DNA from: VXYK01 sp965214565
GTDB lineage: Bacteria; Actinomycetota; Acidimicrobiia; Acidimicrobiales; Aldehydirespiratoraceae
Assembly (NCBI GenBank): GCA_965214565.1
Contig: OZ243951.1
Location: 2,170,001-2,234,000, forward strand
Reading direction: 5' to 3'
DNA: 64,000 nucleotides
Shown here piece after piece: positions 1-8,159 of the stretch (its first letter is position 1; each line of letters begins with the position of its first letter). The position numbers and the translations under genes were made by a program. The notes under the pieces are model-generated. The model was not told where the DNA came from. It did no database searches and was given only the letters and a program-made list of their open reading frames with translations.

Positions 1-1
1 C

Positions 2-379
2 GACGCGGTCACGCCGCGCTCGATTGATGCCTGTACTCTGCTGTCTCCGTTCGATCCGGTTGTCTGGTGCCGCCAACGCGCGGTGAGGATGTTCGACTTC
101 GAGTACAAGATCGAGATCTACACACCGGCAGCGAAACGGATCTACGGCTACTACGTCCTACCGTTCTTGCTGGGCGACCAGATTGTCGCCCGAGTCGACC
201 TTAAGACGGACCGCAGCTCAGGAGTTCTATTGGTCAAAGGAGCGTTTGCGGAACCGGGCCATGACAGCGACAAGGTCGTCGAGGGTTTGCGACAGGCGCT
301 CAACGATCTCACCATCCTCGTCGGTTGCGACTCCTGGCGGGTCGTCGGCACGGCCGGCGACCTGGCCGACAGCCTCTGA
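2..379 (+). CDS. YcaQ-like winged-helix DNA glycosylase, 3' end only
   Basis: The reading frame is open from the first bases of the window, so the gene starts to the left; about 125 C-terminal residues are visible. The stretch FDFEYKIEIYTPAAKRIYG followed by YYVLPFLLGD and then ARVDLK is the characteristic C-terminal block of the YcaQ/AlkX family (HTH_42), whose E. coli member unhooks DNA interstrand crosslinks and whose other members are winged-helix proteins of unknown substrate. The upstream residues LLSPFDPVVW also fit the family and show that the internal GTG at 83 is not the start. The last codons run into a 15-bp tandem repeat just past the stop. The DNA-repair role is a family inference; the catalytic N-terminal part is outside the window. 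Confidence 0.85.
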   Translation, partial: DAVTPRSIDACTLLSPFDPVVWCRQRAVRMFDFEYKIEIYTPAAKRIYGYYVLPFLLGDQIVARVDLKTDRSSGVLLVKGAFAEPGHDSDKVVEGLRQALNDLTILVGCDSWRVVGTAGDLADSL

Positions 380-850
380 TTCGCTGGTGTCTGATTCCCC
401 GGTGTCTGATTCCCCGGCGTCAGGCCGAGTCTGACTCGTCCGTTTCGCCTGTCTCGTCGTCACCGGTCTGGGGATAGGTGACGGGAGGAGACGTCGGACG
501 GGTAGTCGGGTATCCGTCCGGCCCGTAACCGGATACTCGGGTGCGGTGGTTGTGGGCACCGCGGTCGTAGTCGGTGCGGCGGTGGTTGTTGGCGCAGCAG
601 TCGGTGGCGGTGCCGTCACGACGGGCACCGCGGTAGTTGTCGGTGCGGCGGTGGTTGTTGTTGTGGTGGTGGTGGTAGCGGGGGCACGAGCCGTGGTCGT
701 AGTGCTCGTCGTGGTTGTTGTCGATGTTGTGGTCGTGCTCGAGGTCGTGGTGGGAGTCGCTGCCGGAGGCGCGGGATCGTTTTGCACGGCGTAAATTCCG
801 ATCAGCATCCCCGTCGCGAGCATTACCGGTAACCACCACTCAAGTCGCAT
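227..850 (-). CDS. Thr-rich secreted or membrane-anchored protein
   Basis: The 207-residue product starts with a hydrophobic N-terminal segment (about residues 4-22, rich in W, L, M and G) that would act as signal anchor. It is followed by a long Thr/Ala/Pro low-complexity region (about 28-105), then a charged tail with GESDT repeats. Such Thr-rich stalks are common in exported actinobacterial proteins and may be glycosylated; no catalytic domain is visible. The last 153 bp overlap the convergent YcaQ-like gene antisense, which is unusual, and the tail could be read-through. The same low-complexity DNA gives open frames in several phases, so the exact frame rests on the signal-like N-terminus. 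Function unknown. Confidence 0.5.
   Translation of the reverse strand: MRLEWWLPVMLATGMLIGIYAVQNDPAPPAATPTTTSSTTTTSTTTTTSTTTTARAPATTTTTTTTTAAPTTTAVPVVTAPPPTAAPTTTAAPTTTAVPTTTAPEYPVTGRTDTRLPVRRLLPSPIPRPVTTRQAKRTSQTRPDAGESDTGESDTSESEAVGQVAGRADDPPGVATDEDGEIVERLSQTLDDLVAVMARFRKRSFDQ
375..419. repeat. 15-bp tandem repeat, three units
   Basis: Three consecutive 15-bp units of the form TCTGATTC-CCC-GGTG begin at 375, 390 and 405 and differ by a few substitutions. They straddle the stop codon of the YcaQ-like gene and, on the other strand, encode the short repeat GESDT in the Thr-rich protein. Confidence 0.8.
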
Positions 851-926
851 CGGATGAGATGTTATCGCGGGACCCGCCCGGGTGGCGACATATGCTCATG
901 TGCACGCGTCGCATTAGGATCGGTTT

Positions 927-1436
927 GTGCCGTTCACGCTTCGTCGTCCCGCTGCCCGCTGCGTTCTCCTTGATCGAACGGGACGTATTTTTCTGATTCG
1001 AGCCGAGGATCCGATCGATCCGCACAAGCCCGAGTGGTTGGAGATTCCAGGTGGAGGAATCGGTTGGGGTGAGGATTCCGCTGCCGCCGCGTTGCGGGAA
1101 CTGTATGAGGAGACTGGGATACCCAATGTCGAGATGGGTCCCTGTGTCTGGGTGCAACAGACCGAGTACGACTTCGGCGGATACCATTTCGAATCCGACG
1201 ACTACATCCATGTCGCCTGGTGTGACGGGGGCGAGTACCGGCCCAAGGGACTCGAGGCTCTTGAGGCTGCGGCTTTCCTCGATGCCCAGTGGTGGGCACT
1301 CGAGGACATTCTCGACAACGACATGCCGACCGTTCCTGCCCGTCTGCGCGAGTTCCTGCCAGCGATCGTTGCTGGTGAACTTCCTACCGAACCGGTCGAC
1401 ATCACCCCGTCGGCCGATCAGGGCGGACGCGTCTAG
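927..1436 (+). CDS. Nudix hydrolase
   Basis: This 169-residue protein hydrolyses a nucleoside diphosphate linked to another moiety. The Nudix box lies at residues 43-65: G43, E49, then R57-E58-L59-Y60-E61-E62-T63-G64-I65, matching Gx5Ex7REUxEExGU with all metal-binding glutamates present. The start is GTG at 927. A TAGGAT hexamer lies 6 bp upstream and could be a -10 element giving a leaderless message. The C-terminal part contains a WWALEDI segment typical of Nudix proteins that act on larger substrates. The substrate cannot be told from sequence. The gene converges on, and overlaps by 4 bp, the small membrane protein gene downstream. Confidence 0.88.
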   Translation: MPFTLRRPAARCVLLDRTGRIFLIRAEDPIDPHKPEWLEIPGGGIGWGEDSAAAALRELYEETGIPNVEMGPCVWVQQTEYDFGGYHFESDDYIHVAWCDGGEYRPKGLEALEAAAFLDAQWWALEDILDNDMPTVPARLREFLPAIVAGELPTEPVDITPSADQGGRV

Positions 1437-1705
1437 ACGGGTCTGCCGTGCTCGATGTCGTCACGGACGGCGGCCTTGACCGCGTAACCGGCGATGATCG
1501 CAGGTGCCAGAACAACTGAACCGGCGATGACTCCAGAGATCACGATTCGCGAGACGGTCTCGCTGAAGCCGACAGTCAACCCGAAGATGAACACCACGAC
1601 GGAGAACGCAAAGAGGAGGTAACCGAGGCGCTGGCCCAAGGCGGCCCAACGGGCCGCGCGGGCACGTTGCACAAGTACGGGATCCGGCGTCGGCTCAGTA
1701 GCCAT
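1433..1705 (-). CDS. Small two-helix membrane protein
   Basis: A 90-residue protein with two predicted transmembrane helices, about residues 27-47 (LGYLLFAFSVVVFIFGLTVG) and 55-75. It has a basic stretch (RARAARW) before the first helix and a charged C-terminus. It resembles short conserved hypothetical membrane proteins of Actinobacteria, but I recognise no named family. It starts 6 bp after the stop of the glycosyltransferase gene on the same strand, so the two are probably co-transcribed. Function unknown. Confidence 0.7.
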   Translation of the reverse strand: MATEPTPDPVLVQRARAARWAALGQRLGYLLFAFSVVVFIFGLTVGFSETVSRIVISGVIAGSVVLAPAIIAGYAVKAAVRDDIEHGRPV

Positions 1706-1711
1706 GACGCT

Positions 1712-2743
1712 TCACGGTAGCCAACCGGCGTCGTCGAGCAGCGCGGCGATCGTGGAAGTCATCACCGAAAGCGAGAGGTGTCTGACTGCAACCTGGCGAT
1801 TCCGCTCGATCCGGTCGCGGTCGCCGTCGCGCAGTGCCGCACTGAGCGGTTCGGGATCGTCGGTGGGGTACCACTCGAAGCCGAAGGTTCGAAGTTCAGT
1901 GGCCACCGGATAATCGGCGACCGCGGCCGGCACCCGATGGATCGACGCCTCGACCGGGGGATTGCCGAATCCTTCCCAGCTCGATGGAAACACCACAGCG
2001 TCAGCCGCTTGGTAAAGGTCGACTGCCGCTTCGTGGTTGGTGCCATGAACCACACGGCAGCGAGCCCCCGCGAGAAGCCGCGCGAGCTCGTCGTCGTAGC
2101 CGTCTTCGGCGGGCCCCCACAGCCAGTACACGCCGTCGAGGTCTTCGCACAGGGCAATCGCACTGGCGACGTTCTTTCGAGGAATGGCCCGAACCGGGTG
2201 GGCGATCACGAGTTCGTCTGATGCCAATCCGAGTCGCCGACGCACACCGGGGCGGTCGCCGACTCCCGTAGTGGTGGAGAATCCGTTGTAGATGCAGGTC
2301 GCCTCAAAACCCCTGGTCTGCATCTGCTTTCGGGTCAGTTGGTTGATTGTGACGTGACGCCAGGCTCCGTCGTCGATCGGCAGTTCAGTGATGTGGGCGA
2401 AGCGCTCCCGCTGCCATGGCGGGTCGTGGTGGTGCATAATTGTCGGCCGCCCCCGCAGGACCGCTGCGGTTGTCCGAGCGGCCTCCAGGTTGAGCGGTAT
2501 GGTGCAGAGATTCTCGACGACGACAAGGTCCGCCCCGGCCAGCGCATCAGAAAGTTCGGTCGGTGATGGGGGATCTGTTGCGGTGATCGACAGTCCGGGT
2601 ACTGTCCGGTCCACGGGTCCCTCGCCGGCGACGGTGATGACCTCGAACCCCAACTGCTCGATCGCTCGCTGCCAGTTGCGGGCTACTACCGACACCCCAT
2701 CGGCCATTCCCAACCGAAATGAGATGAATGCACACACGGTCAT
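1712..2743 (-). CDS. GT4-type glycosyltransferase
   Basis: The product (343 residues from ATG 2743; an in-frame GTG lies 9 bp further up) has the GT-B layout. The N-terminal Rossmann half has a glycine-containing loop (SFRLGMADGVSVVARNW). The C-terminal half carries the family-4 signature around VVFPSSWEGFGNPPVEA, in which the second Glu of the EX7E-like motif binds the sugar nucleotide. It would transfer a hexose from a nucleotide sugar to an unidentified acceptor in the cytoplasm. The gene diverges from the GH63-like hydrolase with about 60 bp between starts. Synthesis and breakdown of one glycoside (for example a glucosylglycerate- or trehalose-type solute) is possible but only inferred from this neighbourhood. 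Confidence 0.82.
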   Translation of the reverse strand: MTVCAFISFRLGMADGVSVVARNWQRAIEQLGFEVITVAGEGPVDRTVPGLSITATDPPSPTELSDALAGADLVVVENLCTIPLNLEAARTTAAVLRGRPTIMHHHDPPWQRERFAHITELPIDDGAWRHVTINQLTRKQMQTRGFEATCIYNGFSTTTGVGDRPGVRRRLGLASDELVIAHPVRAIPRKNVASAIALCEDLDGVYWLWGPAEDGYDDELARLLAGARCRVVHGTNHEAAVDLYQAADAVVFPSSWEGFGNPPVEASIHRVPAAVADYPVATELRTFGFEWYPTDDPEPLSAALRDGDRDRIERNRQVAVRHLSLSVMTSTIAALLDDAGWLP

Positions 2744-2803
2744 GCACGACACGATGCCCGCTCAAGCGATGATCCGCACCCGAGGATTGAAAGCGCCTTT
2801 GAG

Positions 2804-3976
2804 TTGAACACGTCCCAGGAGCTTCGACAAGCAGTTGCGTCGGCCATGGATCAGGCGTGGGTGCCTCTCGGTTACACCGCCCCCAACCCGACCTCGTACC
2901 CGTGGATGTGGCTGTGGGACAGCTGTTTCCACAGCTTGGTCTGGCACGCCCTCGGCGACGATGAGCGCGCCCTGGCCGAGCTCACGTCTGCTCTGTCGAC
3001 CATCGACAGCACGGGGTTCGTCCCGCACATGGGTTATCAGCTGGATCCGCAGCGTTCCGTTGAATTGTGGGGTCGGCGCGCGACGTCGTCGATTACCCAA
3101 CCGCCGATGTACGGGCATGCGATCGCCGAGCTGAGCAGGGACGGTGTTGCCGTTCCTGAGGAATTGTCTGATCGAGCCCGCAGGGGGCTCGAGTTCCTGC
3201 TGCGGCGGCGTGTTCGTGATCGCGGATCAGCGTTGATCGAAGTGGTGCATCCTTGGGAGACCGGTTGCGACGACTCGCCCCGCTGGGACGACCTTGTCGG
3301 TCCGGGAAGCTTCGAGCTCGATCGCTGGCGCAGACACAAGAACGACCTGCTCAGAGACGTTGAGAGAGGTTCGGGCGGAGAGCCTCTGTCGAATCCCCAG
3401 TGTCGGGTCGCGCCGTGTGGCTTCAATGCGCTGGTGGCGTTCAACGCCGCGGAGTTGGCGACGGTCACTTCTGATCGGGACTTGGCTGCGGCGGCCGGCG
3501 AGTTGGCTGAAGCGTTGGATCAGCGGTTCGACGCGCAGCTCTGCACTTGGGTCGACGCCGGCGTCAACAGCGGCGGTTCGGGACGGATTCGGACCTTGGA
3601 CGGTCTGCTGCCGTTGCTGGTGAGTCGCAGCGATTCGATCCGGCGGCGGGTGATGGAGGCACTGGTCGACCCGGAGGCCTATTGCGCCCGTTATGGCCCG
3701 CGTGGGGTTCATGTCAGAGAGCCGAGCTACAACCCGACTGCATATTGGCGCGGGCCTGTATGGCCTCAACTCAGCTACCTGCTCTGGTTGGCAGCCGGCG
3801 GAGGTTCAGAGGAGACATCGGCCACCGCGGCACTTATCGGTACGCACACGACGAATGGAGCAATGAGTTCGGGTCTCGCCGAATATTGGGACGGCGACAG
3901 CGGGATTGGACTGGGCGCAATCCCTCAATCCTGGACGGGACTGGCCCTGCTGCTCGACCCCGGCCGCCGGCACTGA
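2804..3976 (+). CDS. GH63-like (glucosylglycerate/mannosylglycerate hydrolase type) glycosidase
   Basis: A 390-residue protein with the alpha/alpha-barrel motifs of the MGH1-like/GH63 group. These are MWLWDSCFHSLVW near residue 35, HPWETGCDDSPRWD near 149-162 (the Asp of this motif is the acid in characterised glucosylglycerate hydrolases), YWRGPVWPQLSYLLW near 305, and AEYWDGDSG near 361, which holds the probable catalytic Glu. It is cytoplasmic (no signal peptide). The start used here is TTG 2804; an in-frame ATG at 2846 is the alternative and would still keep the first motif. The family inverts small alpha-glycosides of glycerate or glucose; the exact substrate is not fixed by sequence. 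The divergent GT4 gene may make the same compound. Confidence 0.78.
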   Translation: MNTSQELRQAVASAMDQAWVPLGYTAPNPTSYPWMWLWDSCFHSLVWHALGDDERALAELTSALSTIDSTGFVPHMGYQLDPQRSVELWGRRATSSITQPPMYGHAIAELSRDGVAVPEELSDRARRGLEFLLRRRVRDRGSALIEVVHPWETGCDDSPRWDDLVGPGSFELDRWRRHKNDLLRDVERGSGGEPLSNPQCRVAPCGFNALVAFNAAELATVTSDRDLAAAAGELAEALDQRFDAQLCTWVDAGVNSGGSGRIRTLDGLLPLLVSRSDSIRRRVMEALVDPEAYCARYGPRGVHVREPSYNPTAYWRGPVWPQLSYLLWLAAGGGSEETSATAALIGTHTTNGAMSSGLAEYWDGDSGIGLGAIPQSWTGLALLLDPGRRH

Positions 3977-3995
3977 CGCGCTTATCAGTAGAGTC

Positions 3996-4967
3996 TCAGG
4001 TCGTGGGGTTCCATGGAGGCACGGACCATGGATCCTCTGGATCTTGCGGATCCTCCGGATCTTCTGGTTGCTGGGGTTGCGGAGCGGTCGGAGCCGACTG
4101 CGGATAGACGGTCGGGGACTCGGAATACTCGTCGTACGACTCGGAGTAGACGGTCGCCGACTCCGAGTCGCCGGATTCCGACTGCGGATAGACGGTGGGG
4201 TGGTCCGAGTAGTCGGATTCCGACTGCGGATAGGCGGTGCCCGAGTCCGAGTAGTCGGTCGCCGGATCTGCATAGACGCTGGTCTGCTCCGGATAGACAC
4301 TGGTCTGCTCTGCATAGACGCTGGCCGGTTCTGGAGTCTCAAGATCCAGTTCGATGGGTATCTCGGCCTCCTCGCCCTCGAGTTCGGTCTCCACCGACTC
4401 ATCGGTCTGCCAGAACTGGCCGTATGTGTGCCGTCGCCTCTGGTTGCCGAGCATCAGATTGCCTGTGACGTTGGCCAGACCGACCAGGAAGATGAGGTCG
4501 CCAATCGAGACGACTCTCTCACCCAGACGGATCGGGAACGTGTCGCCGAGGATTTCGAGCACTGTGTCGCTGTCGGCAAGCTCCACGTGTCCTGAGATGC
4601 TCACGCCCTTTTCGAGTTCCTGGGCTGTGATGATCTCGGCCTCCACCAGGGCATTCGGCCGAACCGGCGTCTCCAGGTTGAGTATGAAGACGAACAGGTT
4701 GAGGGCGAGGCCGATCAAGATGACAACCATGCCGACCAGATGGAGGTTCATGAGCGCGAAGGCGAAGGCGCCGACCAGGGCGACGAAAGCAATGACGCCG
4801 TCTGAATCTACGTCGGTCGTGCTGACTACGAACGCACAGACGATCGAAGAGGCAAGGAACTCTGGATGGTAGATCCGAGTACCGAGGATTGTGGGGAAGT
4901 CGCCTCGGCGGACAACACCAGCAATAAGACCAACAACCACGGCCAACAACAGGATCCAAATTGTCAT
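3996..4967 (-). CDS. DUF5317-like membrane protein with Tyr-rich repeat tail
   Basis: About 323 residues. The first 170 contain four to five hydrophobic helices, with a segment VSIGDLIFLVGLANVTGNLML that resembles the end of the DUF5317 domain. After residue 190 the chain is a long acidic tail built of imperfect repeats such as TSVYAEQ, TSVYPEQ and DYSDSGTAYPQSES, ending in a Pro/Glu/Asp-rich stretch. I choose ATG 4967 because a GGGAGG ribosome site ends 6 bp before it; in-frame ATG 4973 and GTG 4991 sit too close to or before that site. The tail would be cytoplasmic or external depending on topology. The regularly spaced Tyr residues are notable. Function unknown. Confidence 0.65.
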   Translation of the reverse strand: MTIWILLLAVVVGLIAGVVRRGDFPTILGTRIYHPEFLASSIVCAFVVSTTDVDSDGVIAFVALVGAFAFALMNLHLVGMVVILIGLALNLFVFILNLETPVRPNALVEAEIITAQELEKGVSISGHVELADSDTVLEILGDTFPIRLGERVVSIGDLIFLVGLANVTGNLMLGNQRRRHTYGQFWQTDESVETELEGEEAEIPIELDLETPEPASVYAEQTSVYPEQTSVYADPATDYSDSGTAYPQSESDYSDHPTVYPQSESGDSESATVYSESYDEYSESPTVYPQSAPTAPQPQQPEDPEDPQDPEDPWSVPPWNPTT

Positions 4968-5079
4968 GTCCATCCTCCCGACTGCGTACACTTCCGAGCT
5001 GGTGGTCCAACACTAGCCCTGTGGGATGCACAACCTATACATCCTGTGGATTCGCTGCAGAAACCTGGCGGACTGCTGA

Positions 5080-5679
5080 TCACCAGCCTGATCGGTGGGC
5101 GTCACCGACGAGCTGCTCTCCGTCGAACCGTTCGACCCAGCAGTGGATCGAGCGGTAGCGGGCCACTTCGTCCTCGAAGTTCTCTTGCGGTGGTGTGATC
5201 ACACCGATGTCCAGTTCCGACGTCTCGTAGTCGTTGCCCACCCACTGTGCGAACTCGCGGTAGCAGGACTGGACGGCGAACTCGTTCATGACCTTGTCGC
5301 CGGGGTAGATCGACGGGTGCGGGGCCGGATAGTTGAGCAAGTGGTAGATCTGGTGCTCGTGGGGCAGGTCGCAGTCGATGAGGCTGGTGATGGTTGCGGA
5401 TCGTCCGACTGTGAGGTTCTCCAGCCGGTTGAAGCAGTCGCCGACACGCAGCGAGAACTGGTTGACCACCGAGCCGCGTACCTGGGCGGGTACTGTCGTT
5501 GTCTGGGAGGGGTCTGCTGTGGAACCCGCCTCGGGCGCCCTGGGCTCTGTTTCGGTAGCATCGAGTGTCTCTGACGCGAACTCTGCGGGGTCTTCCAACG
5601 TGAACGGATCTACGGTGTCGCTGGAGCACGCGCCTGTGAACAGAGCCGCGCCGACCACGATACAAAGCCAGACTCTCAT
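5080..5679 (-). CDS. Septum-formation-like secreted lipoprotein
   Basis: A 199-residue exported protein. The N-terminus is a signal peptide ending at FTGAC, a somewhat weak lipobox, so lipid attachment at Cys18 is likely but not certain. A Thr/Glu-rich linker follows. The C-terminal 130 residues include VGDCFNRL, LIDCDLPHEHQIY and two further Cys (SCYREF, HCWVERF), the pattern of the actinobacterial septum-formation family (Septum_form), where a pair of disulfides is expected. That family name comes from weak genetic evidence, so no role is claimed. The gene stands opposite to and 132 bp from ccmA. Confidence 0.65.
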   Translation of the reverse strand: MRVWLCIVVGAALFTGACSSDTVDPFTLEDPAEFASETLDATETEPRAPEAGSTADPSQTTTVPAQVRGSVVNQFSLRVGDCFNRLENLTVGRSATITSLIDCDLPHEHQIYHLLNYPAPHPSIYPGDKVMNEFAVQSCYREFAQWVGNDYETSELDIGVITPPQENFEDEVARYRSIHCWVERFDGEQLVGDAHRSGW

Positions 5680-5702
5680 TGCCGGAAGGCTACGCCTTCG
5701 CG

Positions 5703-5786
5703 CAGGGCGTGGGTTACTGCGGCTCCGGTTGTGCCCGGCGTTGGCAGGGCGTGGGTTGCTGCGGCTCCGGTTGTGCCCGGCGTTGG
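5703..5786. repeat. 42-bp tandem duplication upstream of ccmA
   Basis: Two copies of a 42-bp unit, at 5703-5744 and 5745-5786, differ at one base. They fill most of the intergenic region between the lipoprotein gene and ccmA, where the ccm promoter should lie. A related core (GGCTCCGGTT followed by a CCGGCG block) recurs at 23583. Confidence 0.85.
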
Positions 5787-5811
5787 CAGAGTCAGGCGGT
5801 AGCGTCTTGTT

Positions 5812-6540
5812 GTGTCCATCGTTGCGTTGCGTGATGCGGTTGTGCTGCTCGGCCGCTTTCCGGCACTGTCGGGAATCGACCTTGAGGTCGGCGCGTCTGA
5901 GGTCGTGCTGCTTCAGGGTCCTAACGGAGCAGGAAAATCGACTCTGCTACGGCTGTGTGCAGGGCTGTTGCGTCCGCACTCGGGAACTTCGGTGGTATTG
6001 GGCCACGATCTGAGCAAGTCTCGGGCTGTGGTTCGTCGCTCGGTCGGGCTGCTGGGTCACGACACAGCCCTCTACGATGATTTGACAGTGACCGAGAATC
6101 TCCAGTTCTTGGCAAGGGCATCGCGAATCGAACTCGAAGAGGTGGGCTCAGCGCTTGATCGTCTCGGGGTTTCTGCGCGTCTGCATGATGTGGTCGTGGA
6201 CCGGCTCTCCGCGGGGCAGCGGAGGCGGGTCGCGCTGGCGGGGGTGGCTCTTCGTCGCCCCGAACTGTGGCTGCTCGATGAACCTCACGCGGGGCTCGAT
6301 CGAGACGGTCGAGACCTTGTCGACGGACTCGTCTCGGAGGCGGCTGCGGGTGGGGCCACTGTCCTAGTGGCATCGCACGAACTTGACCGCACGCTTGAAC
6401 TCAAGACCCGCCGCGTCACGGTTGCTGGAGGAACGATCACCGCCGATGTTGTCGACACCGACACAGCCGATTCGGACGGGTCCGGCGCAGATGTGGCTGA
6501 CACGGACTTGGCCAGCGTGCTCGGCGGACGGGGGAGTTGA
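5812..6540 (+). CDS. ccmA: Heme exporter ATP-binding subunit CcmA
   Basis: ATPase of the CcmABCD complex that releases holo-CcmE in System I cytochrome c biogenesis. It shows Walker A GPNGAGKST (about residues 36-44), the ABC signature LSAGQRRRVALA, Walker B LWLLDEP and the switch His in ASHELD. Length is 242 residues against about 205-210 for classic CcmA; the extra is an acidic C-terminal tail containing DTDTADSDGSG. The start is GTG 5812. It is the first gene of an eight-gene run with 1-4 bp overlaps; the following ccmB, ccmC, ccmD and ccmE make the CcmA assignment secure among many small ABC ATPases. Confidence 0.92.
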   Translation: MSIVALRDAVVLLGRFPALSGIDLEVGASEVVLLQGPNGAGKSTLLRLCAGLLRPHSGTSVVLGHDLSKSRAVVRRSVGLLGHDTALYDDLTVTENLQFLARASRIELEEVGSALDRLGVSARLHDVVVDRLSAGQRRRVALAGVALRRPELWLLDEPHAGLDRDGRDLVDGLVSEAAAGGATVLVASHELDRTLELKTRRVTVAGGTITADVVDTDTADSDGSGADVADTDLASVLGGRGS

Positions 6541-7208
6541 TGCTGGCTGACATCTGGCTCGTGACCAACAAGGACCTTCGAATCGAATGGCGCTCGCGTG
6601 TCACGTTGAGCCAGGTCGTGCCCTTCGCGTTGACCGTTCTCGTGCTCTTCGGGTTCGCGCTCGACGCCAACCGTGGAGTGCTCAAGGCCGCCACTTCGGG
6701 TTTGTTCTGGTTGACGGTCCTGTTCGTCACCGTCGTTGCTGTGGCGCGATCTACCGCCATTGAGACCTCCGACGGCGCTCGCCGCGCCCTGTTGCTCGCT
6801 GGCATCGAGCCTTCCGCGGTGTTCTTCGGCAAGACCCTCGCGGTAGCTGTGCAGATTCTCGGGGTCGAAGTTCTGATGGTGGGTGGCGTGTTGGTGTTCT
6901 ACGGCGCCACGGTCGAATCGCTGCCGTTGCTGCTTGCGACCTGCGCGGTGGCGACCGTCGGTATCGCGGCGAGCGGCACCCTTCTGGGCGCGCTGGTCGC
7001 TGGCGTCAGAGCTAGAGAGACGGTGTTGCCGATTCTGTTGTTGCCGGTGCTGGCACCGGTGCTGATCGCGGCTTCGAGAGCGTTCGACGATGCGCTCGGA
7101 GTCCTCGCCGTCGACGGCTGGGCCTGGCTCGGGCTTCTTGCCGGGTTCGGGGTCGTCAATGCCGCGTTGGGAACGTTGGCCTACGGCCAGCTGTTGGAGG
7201 AAGCATGA
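6540..7208 (+). CDS. ccmB: Heme exporter membrane subunit CcmB
   Basis: Integral membrane partner of CcmA, about 222 residues with six hydrophobic helices. The conserved N-terminal motif KDLRIEWRSR and the stretch LPILLLPVLAPVLIAA are typical of CcmB. ATG 6540 overlaps the TGA of ccmA, which is preferred over a TTG one codon upstream. With CcmA and CcmC it forms the ABC-type complex that drives heme transfer to CcmE on the outer face of the cytoplasmic membrane. Confidence 0.93.
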   Translation: MLADIWLVTNKDLRIEWRSRVTLSQVVPFALTVLVLFGFALDANRGVLKAATSGLFWLTVLFVTVVAVARSTAIETSDGARRALLLAGIEPSAVFFGKTLAVAVQILGVEVLMVGGVLVFYGATVESLPLLLATCAVATVGIAASGTLLGALVAGVRARETVLPILLLPVLAPVLIAASRAFDDALGVLAVDGWAWLGLLAGFGVVNAALGTLAYGQLLEEA

Positions 7209-7224
7209 ACTCGGTGGTGACACG

Positions 7225-7992
7225 ATGAGCGCAGAGGACAGGAGCGTTGAAGCCGCGACCACCGGCAGCCGCACCACGCGGCTGTTGGGCTTCGTCGTGC
7301 TCGTCGGGGTAGTGGCGCTCATCCTTCTCGGTTTCTTCGGTGCGCCCGAAGATGACGAGCAGCGCGATGCGGTGCGGATGATCTTCGTTCACGTACCTTC
7401 GGCCTTCCTCACCTACACGGCTTTCCTGACGACCGCGGTCGGTTCCGTAATGTGGTTGTGGAAGCGTTCACGCTGGTGGGACATCGTTGCCCACTCCGCT
7501 GCGGAGTTGGGTGTGATGTTTTGCGGACTGACTCTGTTCACCGGCTCGGTCTGGGGTCGTCCGACCTGGAACACGTACTGGGACTGGGGCGATGTGCGCA
7601 TCGTCACCAACTTGATCCTCTTGTTGATGATGGTCGGCTATCTGGCTCTTCGCGCAGCGGGGGGCGATGAGAATGCGGTGGCGACCCGTGCCGCGGTGGT
7701 AGGCCTGTTGGCAGCGGTGAACCTGCCGATAATCAATCGATCCGTGGAGTGGTGGGCCAATCGCACGCTGCACCAGAGGTCGTCCTTGACAGACGGCAAC
7801 CTCGAGGATCTGACCCTGTTCACGCTTTTTGTCGGGGTCGTCGTCTGGGCGTTGTTCTTCGTCTGGGCGATGGTTCACCGCTTCCGGATAGGTTGGCTCG
7901 AGCATCAACTCTCCTCCATTGATCTGGAAGCGGCTCTGATCCAACGCCGTGCCGAGGCAACCCAAGAATCGACCGAGGAGGAGAACCTGTGA
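7225..7992 (+). CDS. ccmC: Heme handling protein CcmC
   Basis: A 255-residue membrane protein with six helices. It carries the WWD-type tryptophan-rich motif (SVWGRPTWNTYWDWGDVRI) that binds heme between two conserved His residues (HVPSAF near residue 55; NLPIINRSVEWW further on). CcmC loads heme onto CcmE. The frame is open 135 bp further upstream inside ccmB, but ATG 7225 is the first start outside ccmB and gives the normal family N-terminus. Confidence 0.93.
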   Translation: MSAEDRSVEAATTGSRTTRLLGFVVLVGVVALILLGFFGAPEDDEQRDAVRMIFVHVPSAFLTYTAFLTTAVGSVMWLWKRSRWWDIVAHSAAELGVMFCGLTLFTGSVWGRPTWNTYWDWGDVRIVTNLILLLMMVGYLALRAAGGDENAVATRAAVVGLLAAVNLPIINRSVEWWANRTLHQRSSLTDGNLEDLTLFTLFVGVVVWALFFVWAMVHRFRIGWLEHQLSSIDLEAALIQRRAEATQESTEEENL

Positions 7993-8159
7993 CTCATCTC
8001 GGATACCTGCTGGTGGGTTGGGGTGTCAGCCTCGGTTGTGGGGCGCTCTACGCGGCCCGCCTGGTGGTGCGGGGCCGCAGGCTGTCGGCCGCAGTCCCCG
8101 CGGGGCAACGTCGTTGGATGACCAGTGACACGGCATCGGTTGAGGAGGCGGGCACGTGA
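7989..8159 (+). CDS. ccmD: CcmD-like small membrane protein
   Basis: A 56-residue ORF (GTG 7989 overlapping the ccmC stop) with one hydrophobic helix (residues 4-24, LGYLLVGWGVSLGCGALYAA). It is followed by a basic segment RLVVRGRRL, the classic plan of CcmD: one helix, then positive charge on the cytoplasmic side. Its TGA overlaps the ccmE start. CcmD stabilises CcmC-CcmE and helps release heme-loaded CcmE. Sequence conservation in CcmD is always low, so the call rests on position, size and topology. Confidence 0.78.
   Translation: MTHLGYLLVGWGVSLGCGALYAARLVVRGRRLSAAVPAGQRRWMTSDTASVEEAGT

Noticed and set aside
420..839. His/Asn-rich and Val/Gly-rich ORFs overlapping the Thr-rich gene
   Set aside because: They are other frames of the same low-complexity ACC/ACG repeats; only the frame with the signal-like N-terminus was kept.
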